Part shown: piece by piece, positions 1 through 6,340 of the stretch
How the letters are laid out: the number at the start of each line of letters is the position of its first letter
Position numbering within the stretch: the first letter of the stretch is position 1
Source: an uncultured Chromatiaceae bacterium
Lineage (GTDB): Bacteria > Pseudomonadota > Gammaproteobacteria > Enterobacterales > Alteromonadaceae
Direction: 5' to 3'
Assembly: GCA_946482325.1 (NCBI GenBank)
Contig: CAMLRA010000118.1
Coordinates: forward strand, 1 to 12,901
DNA length: 12,901 nucleotides
Program-made: the position numbers and the translations under genes
Notes under the pieces: generated by a model
Database searches by the model: none
Seen by the model: only the letters and a program-made list of their open reading frames with translations
What the model was told of the DNA's origin: nothing

Positions 1-525
1 TGCCAGAATTTTTTTGATGTCGTGGATAAAACCCATGTCGAGCATACGGTCGGCTTCGTCCAGCACCAGCGTTTGAACCTGATTGATTTTCAGCGCATTC
101 TGGCCGATTAAATCCAATAAACGCCCAGGCGTTGCGGTCAGAATGTCAACGCCGCCGCGCAGCGCCATCATCTGTGGGTTGATCGATACGCCGCCAAACA
201 CCACCAGATGTTTTAATTTTGGCTGTAAGTACTGGCTGTATTTTGCCACTTGCTCACTGACCTGAGCAGCCAGTTCACGGGTCGGAGTTAAAATAAGTGC
301 GCGGACCGGACGCGGCTGACTGACCGGCTGGTTCATCAGCTGCTGCAGGATTGGCAGTACAAAACTGGCAGTTTTGCCGGTGCCGGTCTGAGCCGCCGCC
401 ATCAGGTCACGGCCACTCAGCACGGCAGGAATCGCCTGCTGCTGGATTGGTGTTGGCGTAGAATAGCCAGCTTCAGTGACGGCCTGTAACAGCTTCGGAT
501 CTAAATTTAACGCAGAAAACGACAT
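1..525 (-). CDS. rhlE: DEAD-box ATP-dependent RNA helicase, RhlE type (5' part only)
   Basis: ATP-dependent RNA helicase of the DEAD-box family, which remodels RNA duplexes in ribosome assembly and RNA decay. Only residues 1-175 are in the window; the gene runs off the left edge in frame. Read directly: Q-motif region around residues 20-33 ([14 protein letters not shown]), Walker A AQTGTGKT at 45-52, motif Ia PTRELA at 81-86, motif Ib TPGR at 132-135, and motif II DEAD at 156-159 followed by RMLDMGF. The short N-terminus (about 20 residues before the Q motif) and the [18 protein letters not shown] stretch fit RhlE better than SrmB, DeaD or DbpA, but the C-terminal domain needed to settle this is missing. 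The start ATG at 525 follows a TGGGGT stretch as a weak ribosome binding site. The next gene upstream is on the same strand, but a promoter candidate lies between them. Confidence 0.9.
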   Translation of the reverse strand, partial: MSFSALNLDPKLLQAVTEAGYSTPTPIQQQAIPAVLSGRDLMAAAQTGTGKTASFVLPILQQLMNQPVSQPRPVRALILTPTRELAAQVSEQVAKYSQYLQPKLKHLVVFGGVSINPQMMALRGGVDILTATPGRLLDLIGQNALKINQVQTLVLDEADRMLDMGFIHDIKKILA

Positions 526-579
526 ATCAACCCCAGGTAGCACAGCGCGCCGGGGTGGGGCTGTACGAAAAAGTCGCGC

Positions 580-608
580 ATTCTACCTTGGAAGCCGGGC
601 GCTGGCTA
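580..608 (-). promoter_or_regulatory. candidate sigma-70 promoter for rhlE
   Basis: On the minus strand, TAGCCA (608-603) and TAGAAT (585-580) are separated by exactly 17 bases. These match four and five of six consensus bases respectively. Transcription would start near 573, giving a leader of about 48 bases before the helicase start at 525. This makes rhlE independently transcribed rather than only read through from the upstream Hsp70 gene. It is inferred from sequence match and spacing alone. Confidence 0.5.
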
Positions 609-648
609 TCTTTGAGTCCGGATTTCTCAGATCCTGCTGCAGAAAGAA

Positions 649-1968
649 CTAACCAAAATGCAACGCTGCCAGCGTGCACAAGCCTTTACCGACCGAACCG
701 AAGCGATCGCCGGCGATCAGCGGCACATCCGGTAATAAGTGTTGCAACTGCCGTTTCACGCCGGGCGCGGCCGAAGCACCACCGGTTAAAAAGATTTGGT
801 CAGGCTTGACGCCTGCTGCAGTCACACACTCGTTAATGAGTCCGCGTAGCCCGTTCATTTCGACATAAAGTGCATGGTCCAGCATGGCCTGATCCAGTCT
901 GGTGGCCAACCCCGATTGCAGCCGATCCAGTTGTACTTGCGTGGATACGGCTTCGGCCAGTTCGATTTTGGCCTGCTCGGCCTGCTGCACCAGGTAATAA
1001 CTTAAATGTTGCTGATGCAGGTGTTGCAGCCGCGCCACCAGTGCCGGCTCTGCGGCAATCTCCAGTAATTGCGCTATTTGTTTAGCGCTCGCCGGTTGAT
1101 AAAACTGCTCCTGCGCATAAATATCGATAATGTTCACGGCGTCGCTGAATAACGCTGATGGCAGTGGTTTACCGTTTAACGCCAGACTGCCGCGGCCCAA
1201 TAATGGCATCAGACCATAAATCGCTAATTTGATATCCATATCAACACCGCCTAAACGCCGACCCGCGTGGCTTAACAGGTCTTTGCTGCGATCGGCCACC
1301 CGGGCATGGCCCGGACCGAGCCGGATGAGGCTGATATCTGAAGTACCGCCGCCAATGTCGACCACCAGCACCAGCTGTTCAGCAGTTAAAGTACGTTCGT
1401 ATTCAACTGCTGCGGCCACAGGTTCATAAGCAAACTGTACTTCCCGAAAGCCGGCCTGGGCAGCAGCATGGCGTAGCAACGCCTCGGCGCGGGCGTCACC
1501 ATCGCTGCCATCGATGCCCTGAAAATGAATAGGCCTGCCAATCACGGCAAATTCAGCCGATTGCTGATTATTATGACCGGCACTCTGATCAGCGCGTTGG
1601 TGAATGTGCGTCAGCATCAGACCGCAGACTTGCTGATACAGCTGAGTTTGCAGCGGGGTCAGCCTTGATCCCAGCATCGATTTCGGCGAGCGGATAAACA
1701 CACCGCCTAAGGGCGCGGCACTATAACGGTCGTGGGCGGCCTGACCGAGCAATGCGCGGTCAGGCTGGCGCAGTAATTGCGCTAGAGAGGGCTTTTTCTG
1801 CTCTTCATCTTCTGCGTCATAATCATCGGGCCAGGGCAGGTATAAGGCCGAACTCAGGTACGGCGAAGCTTCGCTTAACTGCAACAACTCAGGCTGACCG
1901 GCTGGGTCTAACCGCCCGGCAGTACAGTTTGAAGTTCCAAAATCAATTCCAAGATAATTTGCAGGCAT
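649..1968 (-). CDS. yegD: short Hsp70-family chaperone, YegD type
   Basis: A 439-residue Hsp70-fold ATPase without the substrate-binding and lid domains of DnaK (about 640 residues). The length fits E. coli YegD (450). Visible ATPase motifs: phosphate-1 loop GIDFGTSN at 7-14, EPVAAA at 182-187, phosphate-2 VVDIGGGTSD at 202-211, GRRLGGVDMD at 236-245, and the adenosine motif FLTGGAS at 393-399. The C-terminal FGSVGKGL is typical of the YegD group. The frame is open upstream to 2091, but the extra 41 residues are basic and low in structure, and Hsp70s normally begin within a few residues of the phosphate-1 loop. The upstream stretch also contains an extended -10 promoter for this gene and a sigma-54 promoter for the divergent lipoprotein operon. 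I therefore place the start at 1968, with a weak ribosome binding site. Cytoplasmic; its clients are unknown. Confidence 0.88.
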   Translation of the reverse strand: MPANYLGIDFGTSNCTAGRLDPAGQPELLQLSEASPYLSSALYLPWPDDYDAEDEEQKKPSLAQLLRQPDRALLGQAAHDRYSAAPLGGVFIRSPKSMLGSRLTPLQTQLYQQVCGLMLTHIHQRADQSAGHNNQQSAEFAVIGRPIHFQGIDGSDGDARAEALLRHAAAQAGFREVQFAYEPVAAAVEYERTLTAEQLVLVVDIGGGTSDISLIRLGPGHARVADRSKDLLSHAGRRLGGVDMDIKLAIYGLMPLLGRGSLALNGKPLPSALFSDAVNIIDIYAQEQFYQPASAKQIAQLLEIAAEPALVARLQHLHQQHLSYYLVQQAEQAKIELAEAVSTQVQLDRLQSGLATRLDQAMLDHALYVEMNGLRGLINECVTAAGVKPDQIFLTGGASAAPGVKRQLQHLLPDVPLIAGDRFGSVGKGLCTLAALHFG

Positions 1969-1999
1969 CACAGCATGGTCCGAAGCGGAAAAACGTCGC

Positions 2000-2008
2000 A
2001 GTATACCA
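2000..2008 (-). promoter_or_regulatory. extended -10 promoter element for yegD
   Basis: The minus strand reads TGGTATACT, a TGn extended -10 with TATACT (five of six consensus bases). No good -35 hexamer lies 16-18 bases upstream, which extended -10 promoters can tolerate. Transcription would start near 1993, about 25 bases before the ATG at 1968, consistent with that start rather than one further upstream. Confidence 0.5.
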
Positions 2009-2054
2009 GCAGATGTGTCGGATTTTCGCTGTGACTTGGCTGATTTGCGCAATC

Positions 2055-2070
2055 TGGCAGGTTTTTTGCT
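2055..2070 (+). promoter_or_regulatory. sigma-54 promoter of the flgO-family lipoprotein operon
   Basis: TGGCAG-GTTTT-TTGCT matches the RpoN consensus TGGCAC-N5-TTGCW at all but one defined position, with exact GG-N10-GC spacing. Transcription should start near 2082, leaving a leader of about 35 bases to the first gene at 2117. Sigma-54 promoters depend on an enhancer-binding activator, FlrC/FleQ in polar flagellar systems. I could not identify its binding sites. Confidence 0.75.
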
Positions 2071-2116
2071 GAAGACCATGTAACAGAGCACTTGATACGA
2101 ATTGTCCGGAGGTCCA

Positions 2117-2710
2117 ATGCGACATTCCAGCTTGATTCTGCTGGTCTGCAGCTTGTTTATAGCAGCATGCCAGCAACAACCAGAGCGGCAGCAAACTGCC
2201 GCTGCGGTGCAGGAAGTGGCCGTAGGTCCAATCCTGATGTATACCGAACGCTTAGCCGGCCGTCTGTTTGCCGGTGTTCAGCCATTACCCAAAGGTGCGG
2301 TTGCTGTGGTCAGTTTTACTGAATTACGCAGTTTGACTCCAGACCCGTACAACCTGTCACAAAACTTGCTCGGTTTGCAGTTGCAGGAAAGTATGATTGC
2401 GGTGGCCAGCCAGCGCGGTTATCAGGTGAAAGAACTACGTACCGGTCAGGCGGTGGAAGTTTTTGCGGATCACGAACGTTTGCTGACCCGGGATTTAACT
2501 GAGTTGGCTGCGCAGCAGGCGGTGCGTTATGTCATCGTCGGCACGCTGAATCAGGCCGAACAATACACTACAGTGAATGCCCGGATGGTCGATATACAAA
2601 CCAATACTGTTGTTGCTGCAGCGTCTGATTTGATCCCGGCCGAGGTATTAGGCGCAACCGAGCAGGTGCAGTTGCGTCAGCAGAAATTGTATCGTCAGAG
2701 CGACTATTAA
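2117..2710 (+). CDS. FlgO-domain lipoprotein, divergent paralog (first of three)
   Basis: A predicted outer-membrane lipoprotein of 197 residues. The signal peptide ends in lipobox IAAC with lipidated Cys18, followed by Gln, so there is no inner-membrane retention Asp at +2. Residues about 60-175 follow the FlgO pattern seen more clearly in the next two genes: AVAVVSFTEL (61-70), LLGLQLQESM (84-93), RLLTRDLTEL (121-130), VGTL (141-144), VNARMVDI (153-160), VAAAS (166-170). It is the most divergent copy: the usual GDFxxSRD is replaced by HERLLTRD. A GGAGGT ribosome binding site at 2108-2113 precedes the ATG at 2117, only three bases apart. A TTG at 2102 is a less likely start. It is the promoter-proximal gene of the trio, 27 bases before the next. 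FlgO supports the flagellar outer-membrane ring in Vibrio; a related but specialised role here is inference. Confidence 0.82.
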   Translation: MRHSSLILLVCSLFIAACQQQPERQQTAAAVQEVAVGPILMYTERLAGRLFAGVQPLPKGAVAVVSFTELRSLTPDPYNLSQNLLGLQLQESMIAVASQRGYQVKELRTGQAVEVFADHERLLTRDLTELAAQQAVRYVIVGTLNQAEQYTTVNARMVDIQTNTVVAAASDLIPAEVLGATEQVQLRQQKLYRQSDY

Positions 2711-2737
2711 TCGCGCCAGAATAAGTTGGAACCCGCT

Positions 2738-3451
2738 ATGAAAAAAATTAACGGTCTTTTGCTGCTATGTCTGAGCTTGTCTGGTTGTGCAACCTGGGAG
2801 CGTTACTCATTGTTGACTGGCTCCGAGCCGGAACCGGCGGAAGTGGAACTGGCCGCACCTGAACAACAAAAAGCCCGGCCACAGTATTTTGTAAGCCCGG
2901 CGCTATACGATGGTGCTGCTTATCAGGCTACTCAGCAAGCGGCGCATAAACTGCAGCCGCAATATCAACCACAGGCTGCAGTTAATGTGAATCATTATGT
3001 GCAAAGCATGATGCACGATTTGGTCGCCAATCTGGATATGGTGAATCCGCAGATGGTGATCGGCATGACCAGTTTCGTTTATCTGGATGGTCCTTATGAC
3101 CAAACGGATTTACTCGGCAATCAACTCTCAGAGAGTTTTATGCACGAAGTGCATCAATTTGGCCTAGGCGTTGTCGATTTTAAAACCACGGACTACATCC
3201 GGGTTACACCACAGGGTGACTTTGTCTTCAGCCGCGATTTTATGGAATTAAAAGAAGAGCAGCCCATTGAGTTTGTATTAGGCGGCACCTTGGTACGTCA
3301 TCAGGGCGGCACGCTGATTAATGCCCGTTTAGTCTCAGTAGCCAGCAAAAAAGTGGCAGCCACCGCACAGGGATTTATTCCGCAGAATGTCGTGGATGCG
3401 TTGTATCAGTCTGGCGGTTCAGAAAAGCTATTGCTGAAGCAAGGTGAATGA
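2738..3451 (+). CDS. flgO: flagellar outer-membrane lipoprotein FlgO
   Basis: A 237-residue lipoprotein and the closest of the three to canonical FlgO. The signal peptide carries lipobox LSGC with lipidated Cys17. A variable, Gln/Pro-rich linker runs to about residue 85. The FlgO domain then spans about 86-216: IGMTSFVYLD (108-117), LLGNQLSESF (125-134), VVDFKTTDYIRVTPQGDF (145-162), FSRD (164-167), LGGTL (181-185), LINARLVSV (193-201) and ATAQGFIP (208-215). In Vibrio cholerae FlgO is an outer-membrane protein needed for full motility and stable flagella, acting with FlgP and FlgT around the LP ring. The ATG at 2738 directly precedes a lysine-rich signal-peptide N-terminus; an in-frame TTG at 2726 is unlikely. 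The stop at 3449-3451 lies one base before the next ATG, so the two are almost certainly cotranscribed. Confidence 0.9.
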   Translation: MKKINGLLLLCLSLSGCATWERYSLLTGSEPEPAEVELAAPEQQKARPQYFVSPALYDGAAYQATQQAAHKLQPQYQPQAAVNVNHYVQSMMHDLVANLDMVNPQMVIGMTSFVYLDGPYDQTDLLGNQLSESFMHEVHQFGLGVVDFKTTDYIRVTPQGDFVFSRDFMELKEEQPIEFVLGGTLVRHQGGTLINARLVSVASKKVAATAQGFIPQNVVDALYQSGGSEKLLLKQGE

Positions 3452-3452
3452 T

Positions 3453-4262
3453 ATGAACAAAACCTTGTTGAGTTTGTTGGTGCTCGGATTAAGTGGTTGT
3501 GCGCAGTTATGTGACTGCCAGAAAACCACTGCAGCACAGAACAAACCCGAATCGTCTGCGCCGGAGGCTGTCGCGTCGGCTCCTGCAGAACCTGCTGTTG
3601 GCAGCGATGGTTATGTGCTGCAAGACCGTCCTATGGCAGAAGCAGAGCCGGCTGGCACTGTCCAGCGCCAGTCGCAACTGGATTTAGTGGCACAAGATCC
3701 AAATGCCCGGCCATTTCTGGCAGCAACGCCTGCGCCGGCCCGTCTGAGCCGGAAGATGCTGCCGTCCGAGTTTCCAGTGGCTGTTGAAGGGCAGCCGCAA
3801 CCCGCTTCGATGTATCCCAACTTATCGCACAGTAAAAAGCAGCTGTCCGATTATGCCAGTCAGCTCGGCTTTAAACTGGCGGCATTTGAAGCGCTGAAAG
3901 GTGCAAAGGTCGGGGTGACCAGCTTTGTCGAATTTGATGAAAGTCTGCAGCGCAGCAATGCACTGGGCAATCAGTTCGCTGAGGCGATGGCCACCACTTT
4001 ACCGCAGCACGGCGTTGAAGTGATTGATTTTAAACTGACCCGTAAAATAACCGTCAGTCGCGAAGGCGATTTTGCTTTGTCACGCGATGTGCGGCAGTTG
4101 TCAGAAAAATCTGGTATGGATTACATTCTGGTCGGTACGCTGGTGACAACACGGCGTGGTGTACAAATCAACAGCCGGATTGTCTCTGTGAAAGGGCAAC
4201 AGGTTGTTGCGGCTGCAAGTACCTTATTACCGCATTTGGTACTGCAACAAATTCAGCCGTAA
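3453..4262 (+). CDS. FlgO-domain lipoprotein, long paralog (third of three)
   Basis: A 269-residue predicted outer-membrane lipoprotein. Lipobox LSGC gives lipidated Cys16, and two more cysteines follow at once (Cys20, Cys22). Residues about 25-125 form a long Ala/Pro/Glu-rich, probably disordered tether with no obvious repeats. The C-terminal FlgO domain covers about 150-260: VGVTSFVEFD (153-162), ALGNQFAEAM (170-179), VIDFKLTRKITVSREGDF (190-207), LSRD (209-212), ILVGTL (225-230), QINSRIVSV (238-246), VVAAAS (251-256). It keeps nearly all FlgO hallmarks and resembles the second gene more than the first. AAGGTGA at 3441-3447 is the ribosome binding site, five bases before ATG 3453. A GTG at 3444 inside it is unlikely to be used. 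It is the last gene of the trio, followed by a terminator-like hairpin. The family assignment is firm; a distinct function is not known. Confidence 0.87.
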   Translation: MNKTLLSLLVLGLSGCAQLCDCQKTTAAQNKPESSAPEAVASAPAEPAVGSDGYVLQDRPMAEAEPAGTVQRQSQLDLVAQDPNARPFLAATPAPARLSRKMLPSEFPVAVEGQPQPASMYPNLSHSKKQLSDYASQLGFKLAAFEALKGAKVGVTSFVEFDESLQRSNALGNQFAEAMATTLPQHGVEVIDFKLTRKITVSREGDFALSRDVRQLSEKSGMDYILVGTLVTTRRGVQINSRIVSVKGQQVVAAASTLLPHLVLQQIQP

Positions 4263-4265
4263 ATG

Positions 4266-4295
4266 ATGGCCGTCAGTGTCGGCGGCCATTATTTA
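4266..4295 (+). terminator. probable intrinsic terminator of the flgO-family operon
   Basis: ATGGCCG (4266-4272) pairs with CGGCCAT (4283-4289) around a 10-base loop, immediately after the stop codon at 4260-4262. It is followed by TATTTAAT, a weak T tract. It separates the lipoprotein operon from the tRNA gene. Efficiency is uncertain because of the poor T run. Confidence 0.5.
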
Positions 4296-4315
4296 ATCTG
4301 TTGATTTTCTGATGA

Positions 4316-4344
4316 TTCACAGGCCGCCAGCCATCTGATAGACT
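4316..4344 (+). promoter_or_regulatory. candidate sigma-70 promoter of tRNA-Arg
   Basis: TTCACA (4316-4321), 17 bases, then TAGACT (4339-4344); each hexamer matches four consensus bases. Transcription would begin near 4351, a few bases before the mature 5' end at 4355, as is common for single tRNA genes. The C-rich stretch CAACCCG after the -10 is the kind of discriminator expected of stringently controlled stable-RNA promoters. Confidence 0.5.
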
Positions 4345-4354
4345 CAACCCGTAT

Positions 4355-4430
4355 TGCCCTGTAGTTAAACTGGATATAACGGGTGCCTCCTAAGCGCCAG
4401 TCGTGAGTTCGAGTCTCGCCGGGGCAGCCA
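4355..4430 (+). tRNA. tRNA-Arg (anticodon CCT)
   Basis: A complete 76-base tRNA with encoded CCA. The acceptor stem pairs TGCCCTG (4355-4361) with CGGGGCA (4420-4426) with one G-U, then discriminator G and CCA at 4428-4430. The D arm is GTTA/TAAC. The anticodon stem GGTGC/GCGCC encloses loop CTCCTAA, whose anticodon CCT reads AGG, and the purine A37 follows. The variable loop is AGTC. The T arm GTGAG/CTCGC has loop TTCGAGT. It decodes the rare arginine codon AGG. Tight placement: the 3' end is 8 bases from the stop codon of convergent flgT, with no visible terminator between them. tRNA-Arg(CCT) genes are frequent integrase targets, but no integrase or repeated 3' end is visible here. Confidence 0.95.
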
Positions 4431-4438
4431 GCTCTCTG

Positions 4439-5632
4439 CTAGTCGTCTGTAGCATCCACAGCATCACCAAATTCATCGACCGGTTGCCGTGTCGGCATCG
4501 CTAAATCACCAGCCTGAATGTTCGCTAACAACTGGGAATCAACACTTTCGGCCCAGGCTGCTTCGCTGCTCAGCTGAGTGATTCGGACCGTCAGTTCCGT
4601 GACCGCCAATAACGGCTGGATCCGACCGAAACTATCCGGGACTTCACGGCGATGCACCAGTTTAAAGGTATCGCCAATTTGGGCGCCGTGAGCTTTGCCG
4701 ATGCTGAGCAATACCTGATTCTCTTTTACTTGCGTCACTTCAGCCTGCAATGGTTCACAGCGGATTGCTTCTTCGACATCCATTGCTGCGGCATTTAAGA
4801 TCCGCTCTGCAGCTTGGCCATAAGTGGTTTCCCAAAATCGGTGATAACCGGGGTCCAGATCAGTTGATTTGCGGAAAGTCCAAACGGATGTAGTTTGATA
4901 TTTCTGACTAAATACTGTTCTTTCCTCTGCTAAATCAAATACCTGCACTTGCAAATGATAATAGCGGTCCCGGTCTGCGTCGGTCCAAAAGGTCCAGTTA
5001 GTTCCAGTGCTGCCACCTAAGGACACGTCGTCGATACTGGCCGTCAAAATGTAACGGGCGCCGAGCTGCTGCTGCAACGCCTTACGCTCAAGATAACTCA
5101 AGGCAGTAACATCAACAGGATTGTTGTAAGGCGCCGGCCAGCTGCTGTGGCCAACTTCTTCCAGTTTGCTGCTGAACACTTTGCCGCTGACTTTACCGAT
5201 ATTAAACAGGTCGCCGACAATGGCCTGCTCCGGATTGGCTAGCCGGAATGGCGTGATAAGCAGTTTTTTCCGATAGGCTAAGGTAGGGCAAACTGCTTCG
5301 GCCGGTTCAATGTCGGCACGAATGGTGACTTCAAAGTAGCCATCCCGGGTGGCTTCTGTGACCAGCTGGACGTTTTGCACTTCGCCGCTGCTTTCAACTT
5401 GTAAACTTTCTTGTGTCAATAATCCGTCGGTGACTTGTTGCACACTTCGGACACTGACCCCGGCAAACAGCAGGGCGCGTTTCACGGCATCTTCAGTCGC
5501 CTGTGCCCTTGCCGTCGCTTCGTCACCCTGACGGATGGGCGCCCGGCCTGTAGTTTCATACCACTGCGCTTGTGCAGGCAGCTGATACAAGCCGAGCAAA
5601 GCGGGTAGCAATAGTTTGACAGGGGTTGACAT
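4439..5632 (-). CDS. flgT: flagellar H-ring assembly protein FlgT
   Basis: A periplasmic protein of 397 residues, close in size to Vibrio FlgT. In Vibrio it forms the H ring around the LP ring and is needed for stator-ring (MotX/MotY) assembly. The signal peptide (basic start, LLLPALLGLYQ core) ends at AQA-QW, cleaving after residue 22. The mature protein begins QWYETTGRAPI, as in the FlgT N-terminal domain (about 23-110, with the ATARAQATEDAVKRAL helix). A middle domain follows from about 120 to 290 (RKKLLITPF, then ARYILTASIDDV). The C-terminal domain covers about 297-380 and includes LLSIGKAHGAQIGDTF. Cys115 and Cys292 are the only mature cysteines and could pair. The frame is open to 5740, but GGAG at 5643-5640 sits ahead of tandem ATGs at 5635 and 5632; I chose 5632 for its seven-base spacing. 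No terminator separates its end from the convergent tRNA gene. Confidence 0.9.
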   Translation of the reverse strand: MSTPVKLLLPALLGLYQLPAQAQWYETTGRAPIRQGDEATARAQATEDAVKRALLFAGVSVRSVQQVTDGLLTQESLQVESSGEVQNVQLVTEATRDGYFEVTIRADIEPAEAVCPTLAYRKKLLITPFRLANPEQAIVGDLFNIGKVSGKVFSSKLEEVGHSSWPAPYNNPVDVTALSYLERKALQQQLGARYILTASIDDVSLGGSTGTNWTFWTDADRDRYYHLQVQVFDLAEERTVFSQKYQTTSVWTFRKSTDLDPGYHRFWETTYGQAAERILNAAAMDVEEAIRCEPLQAEVTQVKENQVLLSIGKAHGAQIGDTFKLVHRREVPDSFGRIQPLLAVTELTVRITQLSSEAAWAESVDSQLLANIQAGDLAMPTRQPVDEFGDAVDATDD

Positions 5633-5667
5633 CATCGGGCTCCGGAATGTGTTGTTCCTTATGAGTA

Positions 5668-5683
5668 AGCAAAGACTGTGCCT
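5668..5683 (-). promoter_or_regulatory. sigma-54 promoter of flgT
   Basis: The minus strand reads AGGCAC-AGTCT-TTGCT, the RpoN consensus except for the first base, with exact GG-N10-GC spacing. Transcription should start near 5657, about 25 bases before the flgT start codons. This rules out the upstream ATG at 5740 as the flgT start for this transcript. Confidence 0.75.
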
Positions 5684-5715
5684 TGCTGGCAAAATTCTGC
5701 TGGTACATGTGGTGT

Positions 5716-5731
5716 TGGCGCGAATTCTGCA
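5716..5731 (+). promoter_or_regulatory. sigma-54 promoter of flgP
   Basis: TGGCGC-GAATT-CTGCA keeps the GG and GC pairs at N10 spacing, with two departures from consensus (A to G at the fifth base, T to C before TGC). Transcription should start near 5743, about 48 bases before flgP. It lies back to back with the flgT promoter, the two elements 32 bases apart and pointing away from each other. Confidence 0.6.
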
Positions 5732-5789
5732 GAGTAACAACCAGATAGCCGGTTCGATTTGCCGGTGTAATAGTTACTGGAGAATTCTC

Positions 5790-6242
5790 ATGCGCTCAGC
5801 CCTCGTTATTTTGTCGGTCGCTTTGGTCTCAGGTTGTAGTATGTTTTATGATCGTGAAGTTCAGTGGGAAACTATACCGCCGAAGACATTTCCGGTGTTA
5901 AAAGCAGTCGGTTACGCGCCTTTAGCTGAGCAAAAAGCCGATAGTCCTGAGCAACGCATGTTAATGGCGATGAAAGCATCAAAACTTGAAGCCTATAAAG
6001 AATTGGCAGAGCAGGTCTACGGCCAAAAAGTAGACTACAAAGTCACGATGCAGCAGGCTGTTGTTGGCAACGATAAATTAAAAGGGTCCATTCAGGGAGT
6101 GATTAAGGGCGCCAGGGTCGTTAAAACCTATCCGGTCGGGGAATTCTACGCGACTGAAATGGAACTGGATTTCAAGCAGGTTTATGAAATTTATCAGAAT
6201 TCAGCGCCAGTACGCCGTATCAAATCTGTTAAATACTACTGA
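5790..6242 (+). CDS. flgP: flagellar outer-membrane lipoprotein FlgP
   Basis: A 150-residue lipoprotein of the LPP20/FlgP family. In Vibrio and Campylobacter, FlgP forms a ring beneath the outer membrane around the flagellar rod. The signal peptide has lipobox VSGC with lipidated Cys16 followed by Ser, so the outer membrane is expected. The body starts with a conserved-looking AVGYAPLAEQ segment, then a helix (MLMAMKASKLEAYKELAEQVYG) and a beta-rich end with VIKGARVVKTYPVGEFYATEMEL, typical of the family. The start is ATG 5790, seven bases after a TGGAG ribosome binding site at 5778-5782; the open frame extends to 5616 without a better start. In Vibrio cholerae flgP is cotranscribed with flgO. 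Here flgO lies elsewhere, and flgP stands alone behind its own promoter. Confidence 0.92.
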   Translation: MRSALVILSVALVSGCSMFYDREVQWETIPPKTFPVLKAVGYAPLAEQKADSPEQRMLMAMKASKLEAYKELAEQVYGQKVDYKVTMQQAVVGNDKLKGSIQGVIKGARVVKTYPVGEFYATEMELDFKQVYEIYQNSAPVRRIKSVKYY

Positions 6243-6305
6243 TGTGACGATTTTAAGTAATGGATACACAGAGTAGTGCCGGAATAGGGACAGTTTGTCG
6301 ATAGT

Positions 6306-6340
6306 GTGTAACAACAAAGGGATCAGGCCTTGATCCCTTT
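6306..6340 (-). terminator. intrinsic terminator of flgMN, overlapping the end of flgN
   Basis: On the minus strand AAAGGGATCA (6340-6331), loop AGGCC, then TGATCCCTTT (6325-6316): a perfect 10-bp stem followed by GTTGTT. The flgN stop TGA is inside the hairpin (6325-6323), so the last five codons and the stop form the stem and loop. On the plus strand there is no useful T run after it, so it serves flgP less well. Confidence 0.65.

Noticed and set aside
610..648. Short inverted repeat (GGAT...ATCC) after yegD as a terminator.
   Set aside because: The stem is only four to five bases and no T run follows.
1943..2194. An 83-codon minus-strand frame across the yegD-flgO intergenic region.
   Set aside because: It overlaps both promoters and two better genes and its sequence is unlike any family I know.
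4355..4430. The tRNA as the edge of an integrated island.
   Set aside because: No integrase, no repeat of the tRNA 3' end and no foreign-looking genes were seen; the neighbours on both sides are flagellar. Only kept as a rearrangement hypothesis.
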